Below, piece after piece: positions 25,478 through 34,571 of a DNA stretch of 64,000 nt. The stretch covers positions 62,001 through 126,000 of the forward strand of contig NZ_NFJC01000003.1 of the NCBI RefSeq assembly GCF_002159665.1, given 5' to 3'. Numbering within the stretch: position 1 is the stretch's first letter; each line of letters starts with the position of its first letter. The notes below the pieces were generated by a model. That model did not search any database. It was given only the letters and a program-made list of their open reading frames with translations, and was not told the DNA's origin. Position numbers and translations under genes: made by a program. The stretch is from Desulfovibrio sp. An276 (lineage in GTDB: Bacteria > Desulfobacterota > Desulfovibrionia > Desulfovibrionales > Desulfovibrionaceae).

Positions 25478-26272
25478 CTAGCCGTGCCTGCGTCTTGCCT
25501 TGTCGCCTTCCCAGCGCTGCATGAATGAGATGGCGTCGTTTCCTTCGGCCAGATGTTTCACAAGTGCCGAGCCGAAGACCACGGCGTCAGGCTGCGCATC
25601 CTCGGGCAAAACGTCGAGCTGTTCGGGATGGGAGAGGCCAAAGCCCATGGCAATGGGCAGTTTGAACACGCTCTTCGCGCGCCTCAGGGTTGTCGCCACC
25701 ATGGGCGCCACGCTTTCGCGCTCGCCCGTGGTGCCGAGCACAGAAATGACATAGGCGTAGCCCTCGCTCACGTCTGCGTAGAGCTGCATGCGCTCTTCGG
25801 AGGTGTTGGGGCCGACCAGGGCTATGAGGGCAATGCCCTGGGCCTTCATGATTTCCCTGTAGGGGCCTGCCTCCTCGAAGGGCAAGTCGGGAATGATGAT
25901 GCCGCTTATCCCTGCGTCCTTCATGTCTTTTGCAAGCTTTTCCCAGCCGTACTGCATAAAGGGATTGAAGTAGCCCATGAGCACTATGGAGGCCTTCAGA
26001 AAATCGCGGCGCAGCTTGAAGTTTTCCAGAATGCCGGCAAGGCTTGTGCCATCCGCCAGAACCTGCCTGCTGGCAGCCTCGATGACAGGGCCGTCCGCAA
26101 CCGGATCCGAGAAAGGCACGCCAACCTCGATGATGTCCGCCCCGTGCTGGTCCATGTCTGCTATGGCCTTCCAGAAGGTTTCCTCGTCCGGGTAGCCTGC
26201 AGTGAGGAAGGGAATGACAGCATACCTGTCCTCCGCCATGGCCTGACGTACTTTCTGTTCGAGAATATGCAT
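25478..26272 (-). CDS. trpA: tryptophan synthase alpha chain
   Basis: A 264-residue TIM-barrel subunit that splits indole-3-glycerol phosphate into indole and glyceraldehyde 3-phosphate. Family signatures are clear: FLTAGYPDEETF near residue 23, DIIEVGVPFSDPVADGPVI with the catalytic Glu49-type residue, and the Asp region GISGIIIPDLPFEE. It starts 3 bases after trpB, so the two synthase subunits are made together. It is the last gene of the operon before the terminator. Confidence 0.97.
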   Translation of the reverse strand: MHILEQKVRQAMAEDRYAVIPFLTAGYPDEETFWKAIADMDQHGADIIEVGVPFSDPVADGPVIEAASRQVLADGTSLAGILENFKLRRDFLKASIVLMGYFNPFMQYGWEKLAKDMKDAGISGIIIPDLPFEEAGPYREIMKAQGIALIALVGPNTSEERMQLYADVSEGYAYVISVLGTTGERESVAPMVATTLRRAKSVFKLPIAMGFGLSHPEQLDVLPEDAQPDAVVFGSALVKHLAEGNDAISFMQRWEGDKARRRHG

Positions 26273-26275
26273 GAC

Positions 26276-27478
26276 TTAGGCCTCCTCTGTGAGGGCGTCA
26301 AAGCCCAGTTCCCTGCCAAGGTACTTCTTGATGATGGTCATGTCCTTGTCGCCCCTGCCGGAGAGGTTCACAAGGATGTTGCCGCCCTTGGGCAGCTCGT
26401 CTGCATGGTCGAAGACCCAGGCGAGTGCATGGGAGGATTCCATGGCAGGCAAAATGCCCTCGGCACGCGAGAGGCGCTGGAAGGCGGAAAGGGCGTTTGC
26501 ATCACGCACCATGCCCACAAGCTCCCTGCCAGTGTCGCGCAAATAGGCGTGCTCCGGGCCAACGCCTGGGTAGTCCAGGCCTGCGGCAATGGAGTGCGAG
26601 GGCTCGATCTGCCCGTCCTCGGTCTGCAAAAGCACTGTGCGGTTGCCGTGCAGGACACCGGGGCTTCCGAGATTCAAGGGAGCAGAGTTGAAGGAGCCCG
26701 GCTCGCCAGTGCCTGCTGCCTCGACACCCATGAGCTTCACATCCTTGTCATCGAGAAAGCCCCTGAAGATGCCTATGGCGTTGGATCCGCCGCCCACGCA
26801 GGCCACCACGTAGTCCGGCAGAGCGCCGAAGGTGGCAAGGCACTGCTTTCTGGCCTCGCGGCCAATGACGCTCTGGAAGGTGGCCACCAGTTCCGGGAAG
26901 GGATGGGGGCCTGCCGCAGTGCCAAAGCAGTAGTGGGTTGTCTCCATGTTGACAATCCAGTAGCGCAAGGCCTCGTTGATGGCGTCCTTCAGGGTGCGGG
27001 TGCCGTTGTCCACTGCGTGCACCTCGGCTCCGAAGACGCGCATGCGCATGACGTTCATGATCTGGCGCTCGACGTCCTCTGCGCCCATGAAGACAACGCA
27101 CTTGAGTCCCAGGCGGGCAGCTGCCGCGGCAGTGGCAACGCCGTGCTGGCCTGCACCTGTCTCGGCAAGCAGTGTTGTCTTGCCCATGCGCTTTGCAAGC
27201 AGGGCCTGACCCAGGGTATTGTTCATCTTGTGGGCGCCTGTGTGCACAAGGTCTTCGCGCTTGAGCCAGAGGTTGAAGCCCAGTTCCTTCGAGAGCGTGG
27301 GGCAGAAGGTAATGGGGGTTTCGCGGCCTGCGTAGTTGGTGAGCAGGTCATTGAACTCGTTCTGGAAATCGACCGTGGGCATGATTTCCTCCATGGCCCT
27401 TTCCACCTCTATGAGCGGCGGCATGAGGATTTCCGGTACAAAACAGCCGCCGTATTCGCCATAGTATTTTATGTTCAT
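26276..27478 (-). CDS. trpB: tryptophan synthase beta chain
   Basis: A 400-residue PLP enzyme that condenses indole with serine to tryptophan. The PLP lysine lies in LKREDLVHTGAHKMNN, and the glycine-rich phosphate loop is CVGGGSNAIG. Length and motifs fit TrpB1. It forms the alpha2beta2 complex with the adjacent TrpA. A 187-base gap separates it from trpF; I see no gene or clear terminator there, so the operon probably continues. Confidence 0.97.
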   Translation of the reverse strand: MNIKYYGEYGGCFVPEILMPPLIEVERAMEEIMPTVDFQNEFNDLLTNYAGRETPITFCPTLSKELGFNLWLKREDLVHTGAHKMNNTLGQALLAKRMGKTTLLAETGAGQHGVATAAAAARLGLKCVVFMGAEDVERQIMNVMRMRVFGAEVHAVDNGTRTLKDAINEALRYWIVNMETTHYCFGTAAGPHPFPELVATFQSVIGREARKQCLATFGALPDYVVACVGGGSNAIGIFRGFLDDKDVKLMGVEAAGTGEPGSFNSAPLNLGSPGVLHGNRTVLLQTEDGQIEPSHSIAAGLDYPGVGPEHAYLRDTGRELVGMVRDANALSAFQRLSRAEGILPAMESSHALAWVFDHADELPKGGNILVNLSGRGDKDMTIIKKYLGRELGFDALTEEA

Positions 27479-27665
27479 ATGTTGTCTTCGTGCCCTTTGG
27501 CGCAGACCCCATGGTCCGGGAAAATCCCGCCCCCGGTCTTGCGCAGCGCACGCCCTCCTTGGAAGTCAATAGTGGTTGTGTTTGGATTGTGCATTTTTTT
27601 GTCTGTGCAGGCAATGGGCCAATCGATTGAACGCCCCATGCCCAAAAGCCTCAAACAGTCCGATT

Positions 27666-28346
27666 CTATCCGGATTTTCGAAAAAGACCTTCTGCCCCAT
27701 CCGGGCCAAGGTGAAGTTCTTGTGCCCTTGCAATCACCTCTTTCATGAGCCTTGCGTCCTTTTTGCCCGGGGCTCTCTCAAGGCGCGAGTTGAAGTCAAG
27801 ACCCTTTGGGCGCAGATGCGCAGGAAGCCTTGCCACCCTGTCGAGACTTTGGGCATTGAGCCCGCCTGCCAAAAGCCAGGGTCTGGGAAAAACGACCCTG
27901 CCCACAAAGTCCAGGGAAAGGGAGATCCCGTGTCCGCCGCCACTTTGTCCTGCGTCCAGCAAGAAGGCTGCGCAATGGGGGGCCAAAAGTTCCATGTCCC
28001 TTTGAAGGTCCGTTACGTCCTTGTAGCTTGCGGGCCAGAGCACACGGATGAGGCGCTCACCTCCCAGGCGCCTTCCAAGCTCCTGCATGGTTGCCACATC
28101 CTGATTTCCGTGCAGCTGTACAAGATCCACCCCTGCCTTTTGGGCGCAGTCCGCGATGTAGTCCGCATCCTTGCTTGCGAGAACACCTACACGCAGCATG
28201 GATCTCGTGCGAAGAGTTCGCACAATCTCCGGGTCCATGTGGCGCGGAGATTTTTCGCAGAAGATGAAACCTGCCATGGAAAAGCCAAGCTGTGCCGCAA
28301 GGTCGAGATCCTCCTGGCAGCGCATGCCGCATACCTTGAAAAGCAT
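27666..28346 (-). CDS. trpF: phosphoribosylanthranilate isomerase
   Basis: A 226-residue TIM-barrel isomerase (Amadori rearrangement step). Signatures are KVCGMRCQEDL at the N-terminus (catalytic Cys7), GFIFCEKSPRHM, VQLHGNQ and LLAGGLNAQ near the C-terminus. It starts 8 bases after trpC. It is a separate protein here rather than fused to TrpC as in enterobacteria. The C-terminal 20 residues (ELHLGPDGAEGLFRKSG) extend slightly past the usual family end. Confidence 0.95.
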   Translation of the reverse strand: MLFKVCGMRCQEDLDLAAQLGFSMAGFIFCEKSPRHMDPEIVRTLRTRSMLRVGVLASKDADYIADCAQKAGVDLVQLHGNQDVATMQELGRRLGGERLIRVLWPASYKDVTDLQRDMELLAPHCAAFLLDAGQSGGGHGISLSLDFVGRVVFPRPWLLAGGLNAQSLDRVARLPAHLRPKGLDFNSRLERAPGKKDARLMKEVIARAQELHLGPDGAEGLFRKSG

Positions 28347-28354
28347 GTTCCCCC

Positions 28355-29176
28355 CTATCTTGTCGCTGCCTCTGACTGCAGCAGGGACCTTAAGTTTTGC
28401 TCAAGGGCCCCGTCCTGCATGAGCGCTGTGCCCACAAGGGCAGCATGAAAGCCTGCGTCCCTGGCAGCAACAAGATGCTCGTGGCATTCCATTCCGGAAG
28501 CGGCTATCCAGATTTCTCCAGACCTTTGCCCTGCCTCTCGCACAAGCTCAAGGCAGGCCTTTCTGTCCACTGCAAAGGTCTCGAGATCCCTGGCGTTCAC
28601 CTGGATGATGCGCGCGCCGCTTTTTCTGGCAAGCTCAAGATCCTCCAGATCAAAGACTTCCACCACAGCCTCAAGGCCATATTTTTCCCCCAGTTCGCGC
28701 AAGGATCGCAGCTCCCCGGAGTCCGGGGTCTGGCGCACGATGAGCAAAAAGGCCGAGGCAGGCGTTGCTGCCGTTGCCTCTATCTGCAGAGGATCAAAGA
28801 GAAAGTCCTTGCGCAGCAGGGGGAGGGCATTTTTCGAGCTGTCATCAAGGGCCTTTCTCGCCCTGAAAAGGTAGTCGATGTTCCCAAGAAAGTACTGCTC
28901 CTCTGTCAGGATGGAAAGAGCGCCTGCCCCTGCTCTCGCATACGCCAGAACAGCATCCTCAACGCTCACACTCTCGCAGATAACACCCCTTGAGGGGGAG
29001 GCCCGCTTGTATTCGGCCATGACAGCAGGGATATCGCCCTGCCCAGTCATCAGGGCCCGGGACATGGAGGGCCTTCCTCCAATAAAGGGCTTTGGCATGG
29101 GCGTTGCGCGCAACCGTGCAAGCTCCGCTTCCTTGGCCTTGCGAAAACGTATCAGGCGCCCCTGTTCCTGGTTCAT
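28355..29176 (-). CDS. trpC: indole-3-glycerol-phosphate synthase
   Basis: A 273-residue TIM-barrel enzyme that closes the indole ring with loss of CO2. Signatures are VMAEYKRASPSRG (catalytic Lys region), LSILTEEQYFLG, PLLRKDFLFDPLQI and VNARDLETF. Catalytic Lys and Glu positions appear intact. It lies 53 bases after the trpG/D fusion and 8 bases before trpF. Confidence 0.96.
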   Translation of the reverse strand: MNQEQGRLIRFRKAKEAELARLRATPMPKPFIGGRPSMSRALMTGQGDIPAVMAEYKRASPSRGVICESVSVEDAVLAYARAGAGALSILTEEQYFLGNIDYLFRARKALDDSSKNALPLLRKDFLFDPLQIEATAATPASAFLLIVRQTPDSGELRSLRELGEKYGLEAVVEVFDLEDLELARKSGARIIQVNARDLETFAVDRKACLELVREAGQRSGEIWIAASGMECHEHLVAARDAGFHAALVGTALMQDGALEQNLRSLLQSEAATR

Positions 29177-29229
29177 GTCTCTCTCCTTCTAGGGCAAAAA
29201 ACTGCCCGCAGTATCCGCAACTTTCCTGT

Positions 29230-30873
29230 CTATTCCTGCTCCATTTGCAGAGCCTTGAGGACGTTTGCGCCGGCTCCGCCCTCAACGCCCTCCCTGGCAA
29301 GTGCCATGCACTGTGCAAGGCTTCTTTCGGGCTCGACCAGGCGTATGGCAAGGGCCACGTTCAGGGCCACCATGTCCTTCATGTGCTGCGATCCCCTGCC
29401 CTGCACGATTTCCTGCAGGACATTCAGCGCCTCTTCCCTGGAGTGCACAGCCAGATCCTCTTCTGTGCAGGGCTTGATGCCAAAGTCTGCCGGATCAAGG
29501 GCCAGGGGAGACTGGCGGCCGTTTTCGATAAGCACTATTGTGGCAGGGCCCATGGGGCTCACCTCGTCGTAGCCGCCGGCACCGAAGACAATTGCGGCCC
29601 TTTTCAGTGTGGGCGACTGACAGAGTGTGTCCGCCACAAGGCGCACAATCTCCGGCCTGGCAACACCCATGAGCAGATAGGGAGGCTTTGCAGGGTTGAT
29701 CATGGGCCCAAGGATATTGAAGAGGGTGCGTATGCCAAGCTCGCGCCTGGCCTCGCCCACGTATTTGAAGGCAGGGTGGAAATTGGGCGCAAAGAAAAAG
29801 CCGAAATTGGTCCTTTTGATGTTGTCTATGATTTTTTCCGGATCCTTTTCCCTGGGAACGCCAAGAAGCTGCAAAACGTCCGCTGCACCGCTTGTGGAGG
29901 AGGCTGCACGGTTGCCGTGCTTTGCAATACGGTAGCCCATGCCGGCCAGGGTGAGGCAGGCAGCTGTCGAGCAATTGAAGGAGGAGCGGCCGTCTCCGCC
30001 TGTTCCCACCACATCTATGCAGTTTTCCGGCAGAGGAGGAACCGGGATGGCACGGGCAATGGCAGCGCGCACGGCGCAGGCAAGCTCCTGGGCAGTCTCC
30101 CCCTTGGCTCTCAGGCCCATGAGAAAGGCCCCTGCCTGGGAGGGTGCAAGCTTTCCGTCAAAGAGCATCTCGAATCCGGCCCGCGCCATGTTGGCGTCCA
30201 GATCCTGATGGCAGGCAAGGCGCTCCATCATGGTCTTCAAAAGGATTGCTGCAGACTCGCTCTCGGGAAGATCCGCCTCGTCAAGCCTTTGGGCAGTGCC
30301 TGTCAGGCGGCCAGGGAAGTTTGCCAGAAGGCGCATGCCATCCGGAGTGAGCACGGATTCCGGGTGGAACTGCACGCCTGCCCAGGGCCTGTCCTTAAAC
30401 TCCAGGGCCATGACCTCGCCCAGTGGCGCCCTTGCGGTCACCCTGAAGGGGAGATTCTCATCGTCACTTGCCTCGACAATGAGCGAGTGGTAGCGCCCAA
30501 CGCGCATGGGGGCCGGTATCTTGTCAAAAAGGCCTGTGCCCTCGTGGGTGATGTCGCTTTGCATGCCGTGCATGATGACAGGGGCAATGCCAATCTTCGC
30601 CCCGGCAAAGAGCCCCAGGATCTCGTGGCCCAGGCACACGCCAAGCACAGGTATCTTCGGGGAGAGGCGTTTCAGAAATTCAAGGCAAAAGCCCGCCTTT
30701 TCCGGACGGCTGGGCCCGGGCGAGATGACCACCTTTTCGATACTTTCCGATGCGGCAAGCTCAATAAGCCTCGGGTCATCGTTGCAGACTACGTACGGAT
30801 CCTCGCCAAGGCTTTGGAAATACTGGACCAGATTGTAGGTGAAGGAATCGTAGTTATCGATGAGCAGAAACAT
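29230..30873 (-). CDS. trpGD: bifunctional anthranilate synthase glutaminase / anthranilate phosphoribosyltransferase (TrpG-TrpD fusion)
   Basis: A 547-residue fusion. Residues 1-190 are a class I glutamine amidotransferase (LLIDNYDSFTYNLVQYF; nucleophile Cys in VLGVCLGHE; catalytic GVQFHPESV). Residues about 215-547 are anthranilate phosphoribosyltransferase (VVGTGGDGRSSFNCSTA for PRPP binding, KHGNRAASSTSGAADVL). The first domain gives ammonia to TrpE, the second uses the anthranilate made. I start at 30873, where a GGAGGGTGA site stands before the ATG; the longer frame to 31191 runs inside trpE. The start overlaps the end of trpE by 20 bases, so translation is coupled. The same fusion is known in enterobacteria. 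Confidence 0.95.
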   Translation of the reverse strand: MFLLIDNYDSFTYNLVQYFQSLGEDPYVVCNDDPRLIELAASESIEKVVISPGPSRPEKAGFCLEFLKRLSPKIPVLGVCLGHEILGLFAGAKIGIAPVIMHGMQSDITHEGTGLFDKIPAPMRVGRYHSLIVEASDDENLPFRVTARAPLGEVMALEFKDRPWAGVQFHPESVLTPDGMRLLANFPGRLTGTAQRLDEADLPESESAAILLKTMMERLACHQDLDANMARAGFEMLFDGKLAPSQAGAFLMGLRAKGETAQELACAVRAAIARAIPVPPLPENCIDVVGTGGDGRSSFNCSTAACLTLAGMGYRIAKHGNRAASSTSGAADVLQLLGVPREKDPEKIIDNIKRTNFGFFFAPNFHPAFKYVGEARRELGIRTLFNILGPMINPAKPPYLLMGVARPEIVRLVADTLCQSPTLKRAAIVFGAGGYDEVSPMGPATIVLIENGRQSPLALDPADFGIKPCTEEDLAVHSREEALNVLQEIVQGRGSQHMKDMVALNVALAIRLVEPERSLAQCMALAREGVEGGAGANVLKALQMEQE

Positions 30874-32302
30874 TTTCTTCACCCTCCCCGCTTTCGAGAA
30901 CCAGACGCATGATCGCGGACTTGTTGCAGACTTCCTTCCATTCGTTTTCAGGCACAGAATCGTGGACAATGCCTGCCCCTGCCTGCCAGAAGAGCCTGCC
31001 ATTTCGTATCCACATGCTGCGTATGGTGATGCCCATGTCGAGATTGACGCTGTCCCTGTCAAGGCCAATCCAGCCAATGGAGCCCGCGTAGGGGCCCCTT
31101 GGCCCATCCTCCATCTCGCGTATGATCTCCATGGCGCGCACCTTGGGTGCACCGGAAACAGTTCCTGCCGGGAAGGTGGCTGCCAGAACATCCACTGCGT
31201 CCAGGCCTCCTTTAAGCCTTGCGGAAACCTGGCTTGTAAGGTGCATGACGTGGGAGAAGCGCTCTATCTGCATGAGCCTTTCCACACGCACAGTACCCTT
31301 TTCCGCAATGCGGCCAAGGTCGTTTCTGCCAAGGTCCACCAGCATGACGTGTTCGGCCCGTTCCTTGGGATCCGAGAGCAGATCCAGCTCCAGCTGATGG
31401 TCCTCGAAATCGTCCCTGCCGCGCCTGCGCGTACCGGCAATGGGGGCGAGGTGCAAATCGTTTTTTGTGCAGCGGACCATGACCTCGGGCGAGGAGCCAA
31501 AGAGGCAGATGGAGGGAAAGTGCATATAGAACATGTAGGGAGAGGCATTCATGCGCCGCATGCGGCGATACAGTGCAAAGCCGTCTGCCCGCATGGGAAG
31601 GGAAAAGCGCACCGAGGGAACTACCTGTATGGCCTCGCCCTGCTGCAGCATGACCCGTACCTTGCGAACAACTTCCTCGTACCCCTCCTGTCCCGGCTCT
31701 GCCAGGGGCTCCTGTGCTGCCTTTTCCCTTGTCCCCTTGAAAAGGCTTGCCTCGTGGGCAGAGCGCACGTCCGAGAATTCGTCCAGGGTTATCTGGCAGA
31801 GCCTGTTGTAGACATGATCCAGCACAAGGATTGTGCCTGGCAGAGCAAGCTGGCACTCTGCCTCGGAGGCTGGCAAAACACTTGCAAGGTGGGGATTGAA
31901 GATGCTTGCCATCTCGTAGCCAAGATAGCCGTAGAGCGCGCGGGTGATGGGCGGAAGATCCAGGCCCTTTTCCTTCGGCGCCTCCACGTGGAGCATCTTC
32001 ATGAGCGCGCGCAGGCCTTCCGCAAAGGGCATGCCGGAAAGCTCGTTCAGGGGGCTTAGGCGATCGTCGCGAATGTCGAGAGAAAGTGCCCCGTCCCTGC
32101 AGGAGATATAGAGCAGCATATCGCAGGCCAGGATGCTGTAGCGGCCCCAGCGCCCGTCAACTGCAGCACTTTCCAGAAGGATGCCGTCGCCTGCCCCTGC
32201 CATGCCCATGAAAAGGCTTATGGGTGTATCCATGTCCGCTGGCAAGAGTCTTGCCTTTTGCCTCAAGTGTATGCCAGCGTAGGCTTGATGTGTCTGACTC
32301 AT
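30854..32302 (-). CDS. trpE: anthranilate synthase component I
   Basis: A 482-residue chorismate-using enzyme making anthranilate with the TrpG domain. Visible are the N-terminal inhibitor-binding part with LLESA (the usual feedback-site LLES) at about residue 45, the catalytic IAGTRRRG segment, LVDLGRNDLGRIAE, and GAPKVRAMEII near the C-terminus. The start at 32302 has GAGGAC in front; the first in-frame ATG at 32320 lies inside the T-run of the attenuator and is unlikely. Tryptophan feedback inhibition is expected from the LLES site. Confidence 0.96.
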   Translation of the reverse strand: MSQTHQAYAGIHLRQKARLLPADMDTPISLFMGMAGAGDGILLESAAVDGRWGRYSILACDMLLYISCRDGALSLDIRDDRLSPLNELSGMPFAEGLRALMKMLHVEAPKEKGLDLPPITRALYGYLGYEMASIFNPHLASVLPASEAECQLALPGTILVLDHVYNRLCQITLDEFSDVRSAHEASLFKGTREKAAQEPLAEPGQEGYEEVVRKVRVMLQQGEAIQVVPSVRFSLPMRADGFALYRRMRRMNASPYMFYMHFPSICLFGSSPEVMVRCTKNDLHLAPIAGTRRRGRDDFEDHQLELDLLSDPKERAEHVMLVDLGRNDLGRIAEKGTVRVERLMQIERFSHVMHLTSQVSARLKGGLDAVDVLAATFPAGTVSGAPKVRAMEIIREMEDGPRGPYAGSIGWIGLDRDSVNLDMGITIRSMWIRNGRLFWQAGAGIVHDSVPENEWKEVCNKSAIMRLVLESGEGEENVSAHR

Positions 32303-32320
32303 GGTTGTCCTCGAATGCAT

Positions 32321-32365
32321 AAAAAAAGGGCGCCGTCCTTATCCATCGCTGGAAGGGACGGCGCC
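32321..32365 (-). terminator. trp attenuator terminator
   Basis: On the minus strand GGCGCCGTCC and GGACGGCGCC make a perfect 10-base stem followed by C and seven T residues. It stands between the leader peptide and trpE. It should form when tryptophan is plentiful and stop transcription early. Confidence 0.92.
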
Positions 32366-32393
32366 TTGAAATATGGCTTGCCATGCGTGCAGG

Positions 32394-32495
32394 CTAGAGA
32401 GCCTGCCCAACTCCCTTCCTTGCACAATGCCACCACCAGAAGCCGGCGAAGCCGGTTTCTGCGAGCATGTTGTATGTGAAGGAAGTGGAGTACAT
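32394..32495 (-). CDS. trpL: trp operon leader peptide with Trp-Trp-Trp
   Basis: A 33-residue peptide, missed by length filters: MYSTSFTYNMLAE, then TGFAGFWWWHCARKG, ending GVGQAL. Three consecutive tryptophan codons (TGG) lie at residues 20-22. The stop codon is 28 bases before the attenuator stem. A GCCGGC-type hairpin inside the leader (ACCGGCTTCGCCGGCT) precedes the Trp codons. Ribosome stalling at the Trp run under tryptophan shortage would let an antiterminator form and allow trpE expression, as in the E. coli scheme. Confidence 0.9.
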   Translation of the reverse strand: MYSTSFTYNMLAETGFAGFWWWHCARKGVGQAL

Positions 32496-32558
32496 GGTTG
32501 TTTTCCTGATTTGAAATAGGGTTGCGGTGCGACCTTTTGCACCAAACGCAGGAGTCAA

Positions 32559-32586
32559 ACTAGACAAGGAATGGCAAAACTGTCAA
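32559..32586 (-). promoter_or_regulatory. putative trp promoter
   Basis: On the minus strand a perfect TTGACA (32586-32581) is followed after 16 bases by TCTAGT (32564-32559), a weak -10. The -10 region (CTAGTTTGACT) partly resembles a TrpR operator half (CTAGTT), but the symmetry is incomplete, so repressor control is only a possibility. Confidence 0.5.
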
Positions 32587-32680
32587 GCCCAATTTTGGGA
32601 AAAATGTGACAAGGGGGACGCACAAGGAAACAAGATCCGGATAGTGCGTCATATTTTTTTCTCGCATCCTGTCGGGTGAG

Positions 32681-33637
32681 CTATTTGCCAAGGGCCTTGT
32701 GCAAGGCTGCCACGTTGGCCTCCATGGTCGCAAGATAATGGGATGCGCAAGCGTCCACGGGGCCCGAGACCAGGGTGTCCAGGAGGACTATTGTTCCCCC
32801 GCTCTCTTTTGCGAGCAGATCAAGCACATCCGTGGGAAACTGCTTGTCGCCCACAAGGAGATGGGAATTTCCGCTTTTTTTCATCGTTTGAGCAAGCGAG
32901 AGCAGAAGGGCTGCCGAGGGACTTTGGGCATCCCCTTCCTGCAGGATCGCATCCACCGGGAAAGCGGTTCCTGCAAAGAACCAGGAGAGAGTGTCGTGCT
33001 GCAGGATAAGATGCGTGTCCCCTCCCCTGTCTCTGGAAAGCGAGACAAGCTCGTTTTCAAGCAGGGATGCCTTCTCGCCAAATGCTTTGGCGTTTGCTGC
33101 AAGCTTTTGGGAAGCCTCGGGGAAGCGTTCGGAAAGCTCCTTCGCTATTGTCTCAACCATGAGGGCAAAGCAGGCGGGATTAGCGAAGTGGTGGGGATTG
33201 GTGTCGCCATGGGCGTGCGCGTGGTTGTGCGAGGAGAGAGCCTTCCCTTTTTCCAAAGGTGGGACATTTTTTCCTGCGTCTATGACAAGCCCCTTCAGGC
33301 CAGCGAGAAGCCGGGCATCAAGAAAGGCCTCATAGCCCTTTCCGCTTAAAATCAAAACGTCAGCGCTCTCGAGCTTCATGCGCTCCTGTGGGGTCATGGC
33401 GTAATCGTGGGGGCAGCCCATTTGCGCGTCCGTCAAAAGGCTGCACTCGAAGTTGTCTACGCCTTCGAGAGCCGTACGCGCTGCCAAAAGAGCAGGATAG
33501 GACGCTGCAAGAACCCGGATTGTGTCTGCGGCATGGGCTATCGATGGCGCAAGAAAGGGTGCAGGAATTGCGGCAATTGCCAGGGCTGCAAGAGACTTGA
33601 GCGCAGTTCTGCGCGAAAGGAGTTTTGTCTGGGACAT
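32681..33637 (-). CDS. ZnuA-like metal ABC transporter substrate-binding protein
   Basis: A 318-residue periplasmic binding protein of the zinc/manganese (TroA/ZnuA) family. The signal begins SRRTALKSLAALAIAAIPAP and has a twin-arginine-like motif, unusual for this family. CPHDYAMTP holds a ligand His, and an acidic/His-rich loop (SHNHAHAHGDTNPHH) suits a zinc-binding ZnuA. QHDTLSWFF and a final Asp-bearing strand (LLDTLVSG) complete the site. No ABC permease or ATPase gene is adjacent, so the transporter core must lie elsewhere or the protein acts as a zinc chaperone. No good ribosome site is visible before 33637. Confidence 0.75.
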   Translation of the reverse strand: MSQTKLLSRRTALKSLAALAIAAIPAPFLAPSIAHAADTIRVLAASYPALLAARTALEGVDNFECSLLTDAQMGCPHDYAMTPQERMKLESADVLILSGKGYEAFLDARLLAGLKGLVIDAGKNVPPLEKGKALSSHNHAHAHGDTNPHHFANPACFALMVETIAKELSERFPEASQKLAANAKAFGEKASLLENELVSLSRDRGGDTHLILQHDTLSWFFAGTAFPVDAILQEGDAQSPSAALLLSLAQTMKKSGNSHLLVGDKQFPTDVLDLLAKESGGTIVLLDTLVSGPVDACASHYLATMEANVAALHKALGK

Positions 33638-33746
33638 GATGTTTTGCTGGCTGGAGGCCTTTTTTGGGGGATACGCGTTGGGAGAAAGGGGGGCGCTCCC
33701 TGCATGCCGGGAGCGCCTGAATGTGTGAAGATAACTGCAGGCAAGA

Positions 33747-34262
33747 TTATCCCTGCAACTCTCCTTCGGGAAGCTCTTTAATGAGGTTCTCAAGGCTGAA
33801 AGTTGTCAGGAGCAGGCTCGGAACGCAGTCCATGAGGGAATCCGGCAGAGGAGCTTCCTGCTCGAAGAAATCCCGCAGATTCTCCTCTTCCCCCTGGGGA
33901 CCAGAGATTTTCGGCATCTTGCGCCACAATTCGGTCATGTTCAACATGGCTTTCAATGCACAAAGAGGTGCTGGCTGTTCTTCGCGCTCGAAAAGAGCAT
34001 ACACATATGCAGTCACGCCCTCCCTTGTGGTGCAGCTGAACACGAGGTCGGAAAAAGCCTCCTTTGATTCTTCGTCGACAAAGCTTTCCTTGAGCAGCCT
34101 GAGACTGTCGAGAGCAAGCGCCTCGCAGACTTCGGCCGGCAGGCGTTGGTGAAGCAAGTCCGCCATATGCTCTGGAACTGCAAAAAACTCTCTCGCCCTG
34201 TCGTGCAGGTCTTTTATGGAGAATGCCGGGGTCGCGGGTTCAGTGGATGTTGCTGGATTCAT
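33747..34262 (-). CDS. Rpn/YhgA-like nuclease-family protein, shortened
   Basis: A 171-residue protein resembling the N-terminal half of Rpn family recombination-promoting nucleases: the order LPAEVCEALALDSLRLLKESFVDEESKEAFSDLVF, then GVTAYVYALFEREE follows the PD-(D/E)xK core of that family. Full-length members are around 300 residues, so this is a short or truncated form. AAGGAAG precedes the ATG at 34262. Rpn proteins cut DNA and are often mobile or multicopy. Whether this one is active is doubtful: the final catalytic Q/K positions are not clearly present. Confidence 0.55.
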   Translation of the reverse strand: MNPATSTEPATPAFSIKDLHDRAREFFAVPEHMADLLHQRLPAEVCEALALDSLRLLKESFVDEESKEAFSDLVFSCTTREGVTAYVYALFEREEQPAPLCALKAMLNMTELWRKMPKISGPQGEEENLRDFFEQEAPLPDSLMDCVPSLLLTTFSLENLIKELPEGELQG

Positions 34263-34483
34263 CGTTGTCTTCCTTGATGTTGCAGGTTTGTCTGACCAAG
34301 AGTGGCACGATCCGACTGGAGCTTTCAACACCTTGACATCATGTGATGTCCGCACAGTATAGGCCAGATTTGGGCCACTCGCCTCTGTCTCTTCACGGAG
34401 ACACGAAAAATGCCTCCAAACGTCGTTGCAAAAGCCGGATAGCACAAGGTTAGACACAAGATCAACAGCATCGCGAGCATGCG

Positions 34484-34515
34484 AAAAAGGGGAAGAAACA
34501 AAACGTCTCTTCCCC
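34484..34515 (-). terminator. terminator downstream of the molbindin gene
   Basis: On the minus strand GGGGAAGA pairs with TCTTCCCC over an 11-base loop, followed by five T residues. A second hairpin with a GGCGCTTTCC arm lies just before it (34521-34556), so termination is probably strong. Confidence 0.82.
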
Positions 34516-34571
34516 AATCAAAGGCGCTTTTCCAAGGCTCAACAGGGAAAGCGCCAGATATTTTGCAAGAA

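Noticed and set aside
32303-32320. trpE start at the upstream ATG 32320
   Set aside because: It lies in the T-run side of the attenuator; the ATG at 32302 has GAGGAC in front and the expected N-terminus.
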